From Amyloporia xantha (taxonomy: Eukaryota > Basidiomycota > Agaricomycetes > Polyporales > Adustoporiaceae): a stretch of 64,000 nucleotides of DNA. Below the pieces are notes generated by a model. That model was not told the DNA's origin and searched no databases. It saw only the letters and a list, made by a program, of their open reading frames with translations. Both the position numbers and the translations under genes were made by a program. The stretch spans positions 310,001-374,000 of the forward strand of contig JAYKKR010000002.1 of the NCBI GenBank assembly GCA_036971615.1, given 5' to 3'. Every line of letters starts with the position of its first letter. Positions within the stretch are counted from its first letter, which is position 1. Below, piece after piece: positions 1 through 10,826 of the stretch.

Positions 1-1932
1 CTCGCCGAGCTCTGCCTCTGCAGCCCGCGCGGCGCGCTCTGCAGACAGCGCGCGCCGGCGGACGGCACGCAGTTCGAGGAACTCGTCGACCTCCAGATTG
101 GATGAAGCCGGGTCGAGCTGCACGTCAAGGAATTGGAGATCGTCATCGTCGGGCGACGGAGACCGCGCTAATGGCGGGTCTACCGATACCGGCTGCAAAA
201 AGAGACCTAGCCCTTCCCGGTCAGCCGGAGGGGGCGTGATCAGAGATGGAGCAACTGTCCCAGAAGAGATGCACTCTTCTGTGAATGGCTCTGAGAACCC
301 GTCCAGAAGCGAAGGGAGCGCGACGTGAGGTGAAGAAGGCGCAGGTGGCACTTCGAGGGGCTCGTTCATGTCAAAATCGGGGAGTGTCGCAAGTAGGGCA
401 TGCGGGGAGCGTGGTATCGGTGTGAGGCACAAGCCGTCGTGGTAAGTACTCGGAAGGTCTTGAAAATCTCGGTGGAACGGCGACGCGACAAGAGACGGTG
501 GCCAGGTATCCTCGTCTCTGGGTATTAGAGTATCAGCAAAGGAACTGTCGGAATCCGGGTCTGCAGGCGGTAGGAGCATAGACGAAGGGCGCGGCGACGA
601 TGGCGGTGGCTCGCCGTCGATGTCCATGATGTCCGTTTGGTGGATGTCTCGGTAACTTGTGTCTTCGTGGCGTTCGTTCTGGAGGATCCATGGAGAATGT
701 GACTGTGCGTCCAATTGTCCTTGGTCAAAGCAGGCCGAGCGATGATTTGCCGAGTCAAAACGCTCGTCAAATCCAAAGCGGTCGTCTCCTGATGGGGCAT
801 GATCCAAATCAGGCAAGTCTAGTGAAAGGGACCTGGGCCTCGGAGAAGTGGGCGGTGAGTAATCACTGTCCCGTTCGCTACTCGTGGACCAATCCATGCT
901 ACTCCAACTCGGAGTGCTGTGGTTCTGGGAATACTGAGTCGGAGATACCATAAACATAGAATCGTGACGGTAATCCGCCTTGGGGACCGCAGGATTAAAG
1001 GATGAATGATCGTCAAGGACCAGGTGGCCATGCATACTGACCGGCGATGAGGGGGTCCAATAGGAACTGGGCTCGATCTTGGAACACGATGAGGTGTCCT
1101 GTTCTTCGGGAAGCTCAGGCAAACTATCCATGCCAGATTTTCGGCGAGGCACATATTCCTCGAATCCAGAATCAGCACGCAAAGGCAATGGGTGGGGATC
1201 TGTGGTAGAGCTCTCCGGAACTTGGCCTAACTCTGACAAAGTCCCTTCAAAACTCCAGCCCCGCGACGAGGATGCGGACGGTTGCGTCGTAGACGATTGT
1301 CCGTGACATGCACGGTCGTTTCTCATCCTGCCTGATGTTCTTCTTTGCCAATAGCGTGCCTCCATAACATGTTCCGTCTCCGCTTCGTCATGGTGATCCA
1401 AGGGTAGGTGAGGACTTGAAAAGCGATTCGAGCGCGCAGCATCTACTCCATGGTCAACGTCAGGGAGGTCTAGCGTACCAAGCAAATGAGTAGGCGGTGG
1501 CGAGAGCGGTTCACGGAAGTCGAGCATCTCGTGTGACATGCTCAATCCGTCCGCGCTCTCTCCCATATACTCGTCCATGAAATAGTCTGTAAAAACCTCT
1601 CCGCAAATATCGGGCAAGGGCACGGTCGAACGCAGGGCCGAACCAGAAAGTGGGGGTGAGGGATAAGGTCTGTTGACACCGTTGTGGCGGGATTCCTGTG
1701 GCGCGTTTCTTCGTCGTGGCTCGTCCAAGCGTGGCGCAAAATCAATGTCGCGTACTGGACCAAGAAGTCGGTTAGCAGTCTGTGGATGTAAACCCAGCGC
1801 GCAAGAATATGCTGCACGGGACGAGAATTCGTCCTGAGGATGATGTGGTACGGTTGGAAGGATGTCAGTGTGGCGTGCCTTTCCAAGATAATAGCTGTCG
1901 TGAGCAGAGTGTAGAGCCATGTACGTGTTCAT
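1..1932 (-). CDS. Large Ser/Pro-rich disordered protein, partial (runs off left edge)
   Basis: I do not recognise this protein. The minus strand is open without a stop from about 2028 down to base 1. From the ATG at 1932 that gives 644 codons with no intron needed, and the gene continues beyond the window. The sequence is rich in Ser, Pro, Asp and His, with many SP and SSP clusters (for example SPRPSS and RSPSPDDDD), and has no membrane segment or enzyme motif. This points to a mostly disordered, possibly phospho-regulated nuclear or scaffold protein, which is inference. Near the left edge it turns Ala/Glu/Arg-rich (RRALSAERAARAAEAE), suggesting the start of a coiled coil or basic region. The start is uncertain. 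An in-frame TAG lies at 2029-2031, so either Met 1932 or 1920 is used, or an upstream exon splices in near 2028 or 1970. Confidence 0.7.
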   Translation of the reverse strand, partial: MNTYMALHSAHDSYYLGKARHTDILPTVPHHPQDEFSSRAAYSCALGLHPQTANRLLGPVRDIDFAPRLDEPRRRNAPQESRHNGVNRPYPSPPLSGSALRSTVPLPDICGEVFTDYFMDEYMGESADGLSMSHEMLDFREPLSPPPTHLLGTLDLPDVDHGVDAARSNRFSSPHLPLDHHDEAETEHVMEARYWQRRTSGRMRNDRACHGQSSTTQPSASSSRGWSFEGTLSELGQVPESSTTDPHPLPLRADSGFEEYVPRRKSGMDSLPELPEEQDTSSCSKIEPSSYWTPSSPVSMHGHLVLDDHSSFNPAVPKADYRHDSMFMVSPTQYSQNHSTPSWSSMDWSTSSERDSDYSPPTSPRPRSLSLDLPDLDHAPSGDDRFGFDERFDSANHRSACFDQGQLDAQSHSPWILQNERHEDTSYRDIHQTDIMDIDGEPPPSSPRPSSMLLPPADPDSDSSFADTLIPRDEDTWPPSLVASPFHRDFQDLPSTYHDGLCLTPIPRSPHALLATLPDFDMNEPLEVPPAPSSPHVALPSLLDGFSEPFTEECISSGTVAPSLITPPPADREGLGLFLQPVSVDPPLARSPSPDDDDLQFLDVQLDPASSNLEVDEFLELRAVRRRALSAERAARAAEAELGE

Positions 1933-3626
1933 TATACTGCCACTGCTCGTGTTCCGACACTGCGCACGAAAATTGCTGTAAGTAAATTGCCAGCGGATGA
2001 AAAGAGCACCGCTAGACGCAGCAGCCGACTAACAGGTGATCATCCGGCTTTCGATATGCTGACGGTTGGGGATTCACAGAGACATATTCATGAACAAGTA
2101 TACCGCACGACGACCGCAATCAAAGCGATCCTGGTGAGGCAAGAAGTCTGAAGAGACTATAGATGAACAGAGAAAGATGTACTGACAGCTCGACTCTGCA
2201 TGGCGCTCTCCGCATGTCCCTCATCTTGCTCGTGGCAGCGGCGCAGACCCCGATCACTCAAATCAGCGCATCGGAACCGTCCGAAGGTCGTCTAGCCGCT
2301 GTCCACCTTGGCGATAACGACCAAGGTTCGTCTGGCAATGCATGAACAGACTCTTCAGAATCGCAGATACTTTGTTCAATTTTTGGCGGTTCATCTCCTT
2401 TGCTTTCTCAATTTATTCCCCAATTTACTGTACTATACACAGAGGAGGGCCAGATCATTCAGACGCGCAGGCGCACGACGTCTATCAGAATATTCACCTC
2501 ATCTCCGACACCAGCAGGATCCAAGAACACAGAAGTCTCGGGAATGCCCTCTGTCGCCAATGCCCCATAACCTAAACTACCACTCATACATTATCCGTTG
2601 GCACAACCACTCATCATCTCGCGCAGCTCTGCATTCTACAGAGCCACAACACGCTCACGAACAATATGCCCGCAGTCTGACTTCCGGGCGCAGTAAACGC
2701 CCCGAATAGGCTGAGGCTGTGCGAGAACATGCGGCCCGCTCGAGGCAGGAAGGCTCATAGACCCAGAGTAGGTCCAGCACACAAGCGATCTGGATGATGT
2801 TGCCTATCTCGATGACCATCGATACACATGCACAACTCATCGAGCTGCCTCCGCCACACGGCCATCTTGCACGTCAACCCTGGCACCAACGTGGTGTCGC
2901 TAGCGGTCTTCGAAGCGTGTCAACGACAATAATGGGGTGGACAGGTGGCTCGCCGCGTCTCTCCTGCCATACGTACGGGGTGCGGGGCGCGGGGGACGCA
3001 TGTGGAAATCGCGGGGCGTGTAGATGGCCGTGATATACGTTCTAATCACACACGAATCGGGCCTAAAACGTCAAGGGTCTCTAAAGTGAGATTACTTTGC
3101 AAATGCTTCACAGCTACCAGAACAGAGGCGGATGAATGGGCAACAATGGCTGCGGAGGCTACGGATCTCGAACGCACTTACGATGATGATGCAGCTGACA
3201 CCTGAAGGTTCAAATTCATTCAGTAAGTCAGTAAGTTAGATCGTGGAGCCGAGCAGTCACCGAGATCCATCAGATACACAATTAATTGACAGTGGCATGA
3301 GGCCGCGAACCAGCACAAAACAAGAATACAAAGAGGATGAAACGGACCGATGGCTCGTCTCCTCTGGTTAGGGTTCCATAATCCGGATGACCTACTTGAA
3401 GCTATCGACAAGGATGTTCACACAGAAGATCCGAGACGAGGCCCCCGAGTAACGAGCTACTTTGGCAATTGGCAGTATATTCGGACGGCTCCTTCATAAG
3501 CAATGGACGATAACGCGGTTCTTAGATGCAAGATGTCGGACCATAGGAAACACTATACTCTTCAAGGATGAGATGCATTCTAGCCTGAGACCAGTCTAGG
3601 GAGTGGCGTGGGCAGATCGGCGTTCG
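1933..3626. other. Intergenic, about 1.7 kb, nothing recognised
   Basis: This stretch lies between the 5' side of the left-edge gene and the 3' end of the TMEM19-type gene. It should hold the promoter and possibly a 5' exon of the left-edge gene, and the 3' UTR of the TMEM19 gene. Short open frames exist in several frames on both strands, but none shows a family motif or consistent splice sites. Confidence 0.4.
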
Positions 3627-4739
3627 TCAGGCAATCGCACCCAAAACGAGTGCAACGACTATCGACGACAGCAGGTTCACCTGGAGATAGCCGTATCAGA
3701 GAGCACGCAACGCGGGAGGGTACTCAGAGGGTGCGTACCTGATTATTTGTCAGGATATTGAGTCCACTCACGACCTTGATGTCAGTGTCACTCGCAGGCT
3801 CGGAGGATTCATCGGTCAGGATGCGTTTTGAGGTGTTCGAGTAGCGAGTGCGCTGTATCGTTGCCCCCATAAACGAGTCGAGCTAGTGGACGATAGGTTC
3901 AGACCATGTAGCCCCAGAAAGGAATAAGGCACATACCAGCGAACCTAAACCACCGGCCGCAGTCCCCCACGCGATAAGTGGCAGCACAACGCTCAGCCAT
4001 TGTGTCCTGCAGGCGCTGCTCTCTACTAGCAGGGACACTGCGAGCGTCACGCCCATGAAAAGGCCCCCGCCTAGGGATGCTAACGTGCCCACGACGGACA
4101 TTCCACCATTAGTCCCTGGCGGGACGGGTTTGAGGGTGGTAATGAGGATGGGTGGTGAGCGGGAGAGGATGCCTAGCTCTGATGCTAGCGTGTCTCCTAG
4201 ACAGCAGGCAAAATGGCTGTTGGGGGCCATGAGCGCGCTCCCATTGTACATAAATTGCAAGTAGTTTCCACATACCCAAGATTAACAAATAGCAATACTC
4301 GGCTCCACGATGCAGATGAGGTTGGCATAAGCGGACACTGCTGCCCAAAGTCGAGCAGAGTCTGTTGGGGCAGCGACATGGCCTGCCCAATCCCACCGAG
4401 CACCGACCCCGGCACGTACGTGGCACTCCATAGTAAACTCGCAACAAACGCGGAAGCCGAGTTGCAGAACACCTGCATGGCAGTCCTGTAGCCTGCCTCT
4501 TGGTGCCCGTCTTCGAGCTTAGCTTTGAGCTGCTTGCCCACTTTGGTCGCACGCGAACCGGTGAGGTAGAACACGATCAGCGACACGCCAAATGCATGCA
4601 GAGGCACTGCCATCATAGCGAAGCCAACCACAAAAGCTGCGATGGCACCTGAGGGAGATAGGGACCGCTTCCTGAAGCCATGCAGACCAAGGAATGCAGC
4701 GAGGAGGAAGGCGACATAAGGAAAGTCAGCCAGTGCCAT
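3627..4739 (-). CDS. TMEM19/DUF92 family integral membrane protein
   Basis: Multi-pass membrane protein of the TMEM19 (DUF92) family, whose function is poorly known. Related DUF92 proteins in plastids are involved in prenyl-alcohol phosphorylation, so a lipid role is possible but unproven. Four exons assemble cleanly: 4276-4739, 3937-4216, 3739-3882 and 3627-3680, giving 313 residues, close to the usual TMEM19 length of about 330. Family signatures visible are GAIAAFVVGFAMM near residue 30, FYLTGSRATKVGK near 60, NLGHFACCLGDTLASELG across the first splice, LKPVPPGTNGGMS, and LDSFMGATIQ across the second splice. The protein ends in a hydrophobic helix (SSIVVALVLGAIA). All introns have GT-AG ends and keep frame. 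The start is the ATG at 4739, just before the first hydrophobic segment. Confident. Confidence 0.93.
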
Positions 4740-5220
4740 ATATCACTGCACGAAATCCAAAATGACCCACGCTCGGAATTTGCCCGGAGTCTGCACATTC
4801 CGCCTAGATTCCATGTAGATTCTGTCCTCATGTCACATTTCTCGAAATGCTATGGTAGTCTACTCACTCTACCCTTATTCCGGCCAAATTATGCCCTGGG
4901 GCCTTGTTCCTCGATGGCCCGTGCGTGCACCTCGACATACGGCTGGACTTATCCTAGATATCAAGAGATTTTCGAGTTAGTTAAGTTAAGCAGGTAGGCC
5001 GCACGTGACATTCGTCGCGTCGCGTCGCGTCCAAGTTGATCGTCGGTATCACATTCAGTCTCCCCTCTCATCACAGACTCCTGCGCACCAGCTTGAACTG
5101 AACACTCAGGGGTTCTATGGCGAATTATCTGTTTTTTTTCTGAGTTCACTAGTAGCTCACTACTTGCCCCCAAAGTCTCCGAACAACAGTAACTTGAATG
5201 TAGTGTTCTATGAAAATTAG
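4740..5220. other. Intergenic upstream of TMEM19-type gene
   Basis: No gene is supported here. It contains the promoter side of the TMEM19-type gene and a short tandem GTCGC tract near 5012-5030. An open frame on the plus strand at 5005-5220 has no recognisable content, but it abuts the coding remnant that starts at 5221 and may belong to it. Confidence 0.3.
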
Positions 5221-5960
5221 CCGTGCAACAGCTCACATTTTTCGCTTCTAAGACACCTTGGTGACAAAAGGAGCATATATGCGTGTGATACAGATTTTAT
5301 CAGAGCGCGTTGGGCTACAGGGCGTCGAACAGCTCAAACCGCGGCGAGGCACAAGAGGAAGAACACTCAGCGCAATGCTGCACAACTGACAGCTCCGACT
5401 CAGCTTGAAGCCACGATTCACGCCGAAGCACAACAAGCAAGTCACCCTTCTAGTGACTTCGTTTTCGAAGACCCGTCACATCCAAGATACACTGGTTTCA
5501 TCAGGTAAGTTCAACATGACCACATGTAGTACTATCTGCTAAAACATCGAACAAACAGGAATTGAATCTGTGGAGAAGTGGATTGACGTTGCGCAGCAAG
5601 AATTAGAACATGATGTCGGCACCATGCCTTTCATTAACGTTTCCTTGCCAATTTGAATTGTCGCATCTTCGTTGACCTCGAGTCTCAGAATAATTTACGG
5701 TATTTCATCTGTTCCACTGCCTCTCTGAGCTCATCCATTAACACTGCATTCTCTGCTCAGAGAACTTCAAGTCGGCTTTTCGTCATCACCTCGTGAGCAC
5801 TCGTCTTGCCTCAACTGTAGCATTAAGACTAATGATGTTCACGTTGGTATTGCTGGGAGGTTTCGTGCCATTGAGGCCATCACTGAGTGGACAACTTTGG
5901 TGCGCGCAATGTTGGGGGGATTCTGGTGCTCTAGGATACTTCGGCAGGCTCTAGCTTATG
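5221..5960 (+). pseudogene. Broken coding remnant, unrecognised protein
   Basis: Three segments read like real spliced protein, but they do not join in frame. Segment 1 (5221 to about 5508) is open for over 90 codons, includes ACDTDFIRARWATGRR and ends SHPRYTGFI, and is followed by a good donor (GTAAGT). Segment 2 (about 5562-5655) reads ESVEKWIDVAQQELEHDVG but is out of phase with segment 1. Segment 3 reads CRIFVDLESQNN, splices through a good intron (GTATTT to CTCAG, about 5699-5760) into LRELQVGFSSS and continues AGRFRAIEAITEWTT. It is shifted relative to segment 2 near 5650. I cannot name the family. At least two frame breaks suggest a decayed gene or domesticated-element relic. An unusual splice pattern is the alternative. 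Confidence 0.45.
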
Positions 5961-6092
5961 TATACATTGTCTATCATCACTTTTTTTCAATGCCAATGCC
6001 ATGTAGCCTTTTTTTTCTAAATCGCGAGGGGATCTGCATGTTGCACTGGCAGAGCATCTACTGGCCAGCCAATATAGGTGATTTCATATACC

Positions 6093-6514
6093 ATTGCAAT
6101 TACATAATTTGAATTACCACGGACTGTGAGAAGGGTTATCCTGAACTACCGGGCAAGAGGAATTCGGCTGGAATCTGGGGTGTAACCTCCCTGTAAGGTG
6201 CGAGTATTGCAGTCATTCGGGGTGAATTCCGGTTTGGGTGGAATTTGGCGGGGACCCGCGCGGGATCTGGTCTGAATCTGTGGATTCTGACCATATACCC
6301 GGCGTGGGTAATTTTGGATTTCGTGCAGTGATAGTATGTCGGAAGTTTCCTGCGTCAATTGCAATCTCGAAATATTGCGATAACATTGAGTGACATTGTG
6401 ACTCATTTTGAGCACGAATTTCCATTACAATTGCCTTATAAAGTCATCACGGTCATTACAATGGCATTGCAATGGCATTGCAACGGCGTCACAGTGATTG
6501 TGATGAATTGCAAT
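6093..6514. repeat. AT-rich stretch with repeated palindromic octamer ATTGCAAT
   Basis: The self-complementary octamer ATTGCAAT occurs at 6093-6100, 6358-6365, 6466-6473 and 6507-6514. Related near-copies (CATTACAA, GCATTGCAAC, ATTGCGAT) lie between and just after. The pattern is dense from about 6350 to 6560. There is no open coding sequence here. It may be a decayed inverted-repeat element or a simple repeat. No target duplication was found. Confidence 0.4.
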
Positions 6515-7188
6515 CGAGCCGAAAACGCTTAGACGTTGAGTGCCATTACAAAGCATTGCAAACCGGTCTGGAAATCTCCGACATACAGCCCTGGACGTCT
6601 CGCAGAAAGGAGCAGAGCTGTCTAAATGTTATGTTCGGATGCTGGCTATCGCCAAAGATGAAGATTTACGCTCCCAAGAACTTGCGTTGCAGTGGTACGA
6701 CGATTAGGATTCATCGACATCAGCGACGTGTCGACCAATCGACCAAAGCTACGGTGAGCGGCGAAGAGCGCTTCTTCAAACGCCCCTATTCACCGACGCC
6801 ATCGAAGTCACTATTAATGTAAATAACGAAAAAATAAAAACTGTCACCACTACGTTATAGTCGAGAGAAACATAGGGTTGCAGAAGGCTGCCAGAGGTAA
6901 TCCACGCTGTAACTGCGTATGGTGCACGGTGAACGACAAGCATTGACTTTGAGTCAGCATGATTATATGTATTAAGCGCTTTTGCCGTTCATTTGCATGC
7001 TGCAGCTCACGACTCTCGACTCTTGAAGAAGTGACTTTTCCAAATGAGTGTTTACTATCAGTGCTGTTACTCAATTTTGGAATTTCTAAGACTCCGCGGG
7101 ACACCTCCGAGAGAATAACAGATGTTACTGCCGGAATTTTAATGACCATGCACGTACTTCTACCTCAATCGGACTAATCTACTCATTC
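6515..7188. other. Non-coding stretch 3' of the DHA1 transporter
   Basis: No supported gene. An open frame at 6472-6822 has no family signal. The right part should be the 3' UTR of the transporter on the minus strand. Confidence 0.3.
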
Positions 7189-9215
7189 CTAGCCTGGAAA
7201 CCGAGCTATCATTTTTTGTCCGTGGCGAATAGTCAACCACATAAGGCTATCGTAGCAACCATCGCACTTCAGTAGATGTGTCGGATGAACAGAGGCGCGA
7301 AACATCTCACCCGAATCCGATCCACGCAATTCCCGCAGAGATGGCATTTGTAGGAGCGACGCCTATCAAGTTGATCAACGGTAGAATACCAGAGGTCGCG
7401 ATCGCCACGACGAGATTACGCATGCCCCTAAATGCTACGTTGAGCTAATATGAGCCGTATACACACCTTACTCACTTATGAGCAGCTATGAGCTCAGCGC
7501 TTCGGGACTGCATGACGTCCACCAAGTACGTATTGACCGGACTGAGCGAGAGGTCAAGCTGTACCAACATGCTCAGCAATGTTTTGGCAATAATAGGACC
7601 AATTGGCAAGACCAACCCCGATGCCGTTCATGAAGAGACATATTAGGTTTAAGACCACGCCCAATCTGCCTCCGATGAAATGTGTAGTCAGGCCTGACAG
7701 CAGAACCGAGAGAGGGACGAGGGTTGCTGCAGGCAATAAAGTAGCCCTCAGTCTATCTTCAGGGACCCATTCGCCTGCACGGCGCTTCCGCCACTTTATG
7801 ACAGTCTTGTCTGATATGCGGCCCGCCAAAGGGGCACCCACTACAAGATGCGTTCAGCGGGCTCAAAGATGACAACACTTAGCCGTGCTCTACGTACGAA
7901 TGTTGCCTATACCGGCGGCCATAAAGAAAGCTCCTATAAGGGCCTCATTGGCAATATGGTAACGGACACCCTTTCAAAAGTTGGAGCGTCAACAGGTCAT
8001 GATAACAGCTACCGGATCGTTCAACTCACGATAGTATATGACAGCGGGATGAGGAGCACTGATAGGATATTATGTTCCCGTCGTCTGCAGCTGTGTGTTA
8101 TGACTCACCAAAATCCGTTAATAGGTGACAGATGGCGACGAGAGTCTATCGAATAGCCTGGTTAATGGCTAGCCTTGACCAGATGATCCTTGTGAAACAC
8201 TTACTACCGCCAACAATTTGGGTCTCCGGAGCAGAGTAAGGCACTCGAATGGATTTAACCAGACCCACTTCCAGTGTCCCGGCTCAGAACTTTCCTCGTC
8301 TGTCATCTTGTCGATACCTCTACAGCCTGGGTGGCTCGTTTCTGGCAAGTAGAGCATAGTCAAGACCAGCGCGAGCAATCCAGCGAGGAATAAGACGTAT
8401 TGCATATCGCGCCATGAAGCATAATGCGTTGCAATACCACCTGATAATGGTGCTAATGCAGCACCCAGCACACTAGCCTGAAGTGCAAGGGGTGAGTAGC
8501 GTCAGTACAGCGCCCGTTCCATATTTCCCTCCGACGTACACCGAAGAAGATACCAATCGCTGTGCCTCGTTCTTCTACTTTATAAATATCACCAATGACT
8601 CCTGCACCAACGGATACACCACTAGACATTCCGAATGCCTGGATCACCCGCCAGAGCATGAGGGAGGGAATTGTATGAGAGATTGCTACGCCTAGTGAGC
8701 CGATACATAGCCACGGGAGGGATGCTAAATAGATTGGTCTGCGGCCGTCTATTATGCAAGTGGCTTTCAGAAAGTTTGATCTTCCCAGGTAGTCTTCAAT
8801 GCTTACAAAATCCGGAATATGTAGCCCAGACCAGGCTTCCCACAGAGGCAGACACCATGGAGAGGCTCACGGCTAGACTGAAGTCAAATGTCTGGTCAAT
8901 CGTGAAGAAGAGCAGCAAATGGACAATCACGGACTTGATGATCGGACCGGTAGAGCCAAGCTCCCGTGCTACCTGAGGAATGGAGGGCACAAATGATTCA
9001 GAGACGAAAACTTCATCGAGGCCAGCATTGCACGTTAGAAATCCCCGTAATGAACAGGAATACTGGACAAACGTACGCGGAATCAAGGCAGCCCAAGAAA
9101 CCACTGAGACGATTGTTCGCTTTTGCGGAGGGCTGAATCGGTCATAGATTTTGTCAGAATCCAGTGGGAAGGCAGGGGTGGATGGGTTCAAGAGCGGGCT
9201 CTCTTCAGAAGACAT
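7189..9215 (-). CDS. MFS transporter, DHA1 drug:H+ antiporter type
   Basis: Plasma-membrane or vacuolar proton-coupled exporter of the major facilitator superfamily, DHA1 (Tpo/Qdr-like) branch. About ten exons assemble in frame. The soluble N-terminus MSSEESPLLNPS leads into VSVVSWAALIPL. TM segment 2 to loop reads LAVSLSMVSASVGSLVWATY followed by SGFYGRRPIYLASLP, the conserved MFS loop 2-3. Then come WRVIQAFGMSSG with GAGVIGDIY (the DHA1 motif C region), YLPETSHPG in the central loop, NEALIGAFFMAAGIGN, GAPLAGRISD and the C-terminal FGLMWLTIRHG. The start ATG is at 9215; a longer frame to 9263 begins with GTG. The last exon (stop at 7189-7191) is reached through a GTGAGA intron that ends just before CTTATGTGG, so the in-frame TGA at 7307-7309 is intronic. 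The substrate cannot be told from sequence. Confidence 0.9.
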
Positions 9216-10826
9216 TTTAGCTGGAGGTCTTCGCGACCTGGACTGCCAGCACAAAAAGCACACGGAGGTTGATTCCCGTCCAGTTCAACTTTATGCAGTG
9301 AAGTAGTGCCAATGACTCATGATGATCTGCTGACAACCTGCCGAGGTCTAAAAAGCGCTGTCCGAGTCACAGAAGAAAGATCGTCGTTTACCGATCGCCA
9401 TGATCACAGCCCAGCTAGCAATATTACTATGCGCGCTATAAAGCACGCTGTCCAAGAAGCCCAGGAATTTTTTCAAAGGGTAGGAGCATTTCGTTTTCAA
9501 GATGAGGAATTGGTAACACAAGAGATTCGGAGTACCTGGTGAGTCGTGACTCAAGGACGCAGACATCGAACACGATCACGTGACCCTAATTAAACACATC
9601 CTAACTGCTCGCTCGACGCGTCGTGTGAGGTTACCTGTCCTGTGATATTCATATTCATTATAGGTCAGCGGACGCCTATGTTGCAGTTAAAATTGGTGGT
9701 ACATGTATAACACACTTAATATCACTGGTAGGGTCATAAAGGAGAAGATTCGGCGTGGAAGTTTTGAACTTTGGAGCGAAGAGCTGCCAACACTTTGAGA
9801 CAGGAAATTGAGACATGAGAACAATAGCTCATGATAGTTGGAGGTGCTTACTCTGCTGGAAGATGAATGCACAAATGATCACTGATCCCACAAAAGGTGT
9901 TATAATGAACCCTGATCCACGCAGAGCATGCTAGTCTGAAATAGAGTCATAGCAGCGAAAATCACAACATGTCATGACGCAACAGTGTTTATTGTGTGTA
10001 TATGCACGGGCTACGTACTACTAAATAACGAAAAATAGTACAAACCCTAATCACGCATGCTTTGAGAATACATGTCGAATTGTTAGCCCGGATGGTCTTC
10101 ACTCCATGTTGAAATGAGGCAATTACCTGGGAATAAGTTGAATAGAGGACGAGGCAGGACACTGTTTATTTCAAAGCATGGGCGATTGCTTCGAAGCTCC
10201 AGAAGGAGAAAGCAGTGCAGCGAAATCCCCCCCTCGCGGCCAGCTGCGTAAAACACCGCAGAACGTCATGTCCTCTGCCCTCGCAACACAAAGCAAAAGA
10301 ACACCAATGCATCGCCGCAGCGCACGAATGTCAAGAGACAGAGCTTATCGAGTATCTATGAAGAAAGAAGAGGGGTCCGTACAGCCTTGGGCCGACACAC
10401 GCAGCAACAGATCAGATGGAAGTATCGCTGATCGCGGAGGATCACAATCTTGCAGTGTCATTGACACGTCAATTAGTACTTAAAAGTGGACAGCACTCAG
10501 GAAGGACAGAGCGTGTGCAGGGGCCATAGCATTGTTGACAGGCTGACAGCCGCGGGAAAGATTGACGGGGGGACAAAATCTGGATTTTAGGATCGCACCA
10601 CTTTACGAGGTCTCTGTGTTAGGACAAAATGTCGCTGTTGCTACAATTTTGACTGCGCCTGATATACAAATTCGAACTCGCTGTGTCTGGATGTCAGAAG
10701 GCGATCGTTCTGCGGTCAAGTCAAATGTCATGAGGAGGCCTATGACATGAGTCGCAAGACCGAAACACACCTCGCCACTGTTACTGCTGTGCTGATACAA
10801 AGACAAAACGTCTCCTTTCATACGCT
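9216..10826. other. Intergenic, about 1.6 kb, nothing recognised
   Basis: The stretch lies between the transporter start and the 3' end of the aldo-keto reductase. Short open frames occur (for example plus strand 10178-10483, basic and Ser-rich), but none has a family signature or supporting splice sites. I see no repeat or RNA gene. Confidence 0.35.

Noticed and set aside
7307..7309. In-frame TGA as the stop of the DHA1 transporter
   Set aside because: It is part of a GTGAGA donor. Splicing to the next exon restores the typical C-terminal FGLMWLTIRHG.
10178..10483. Possible 101-residue basic protein
   Set aside because: Low-complexity Ser/Arg composition, no conserved block, no splice or promoter support.
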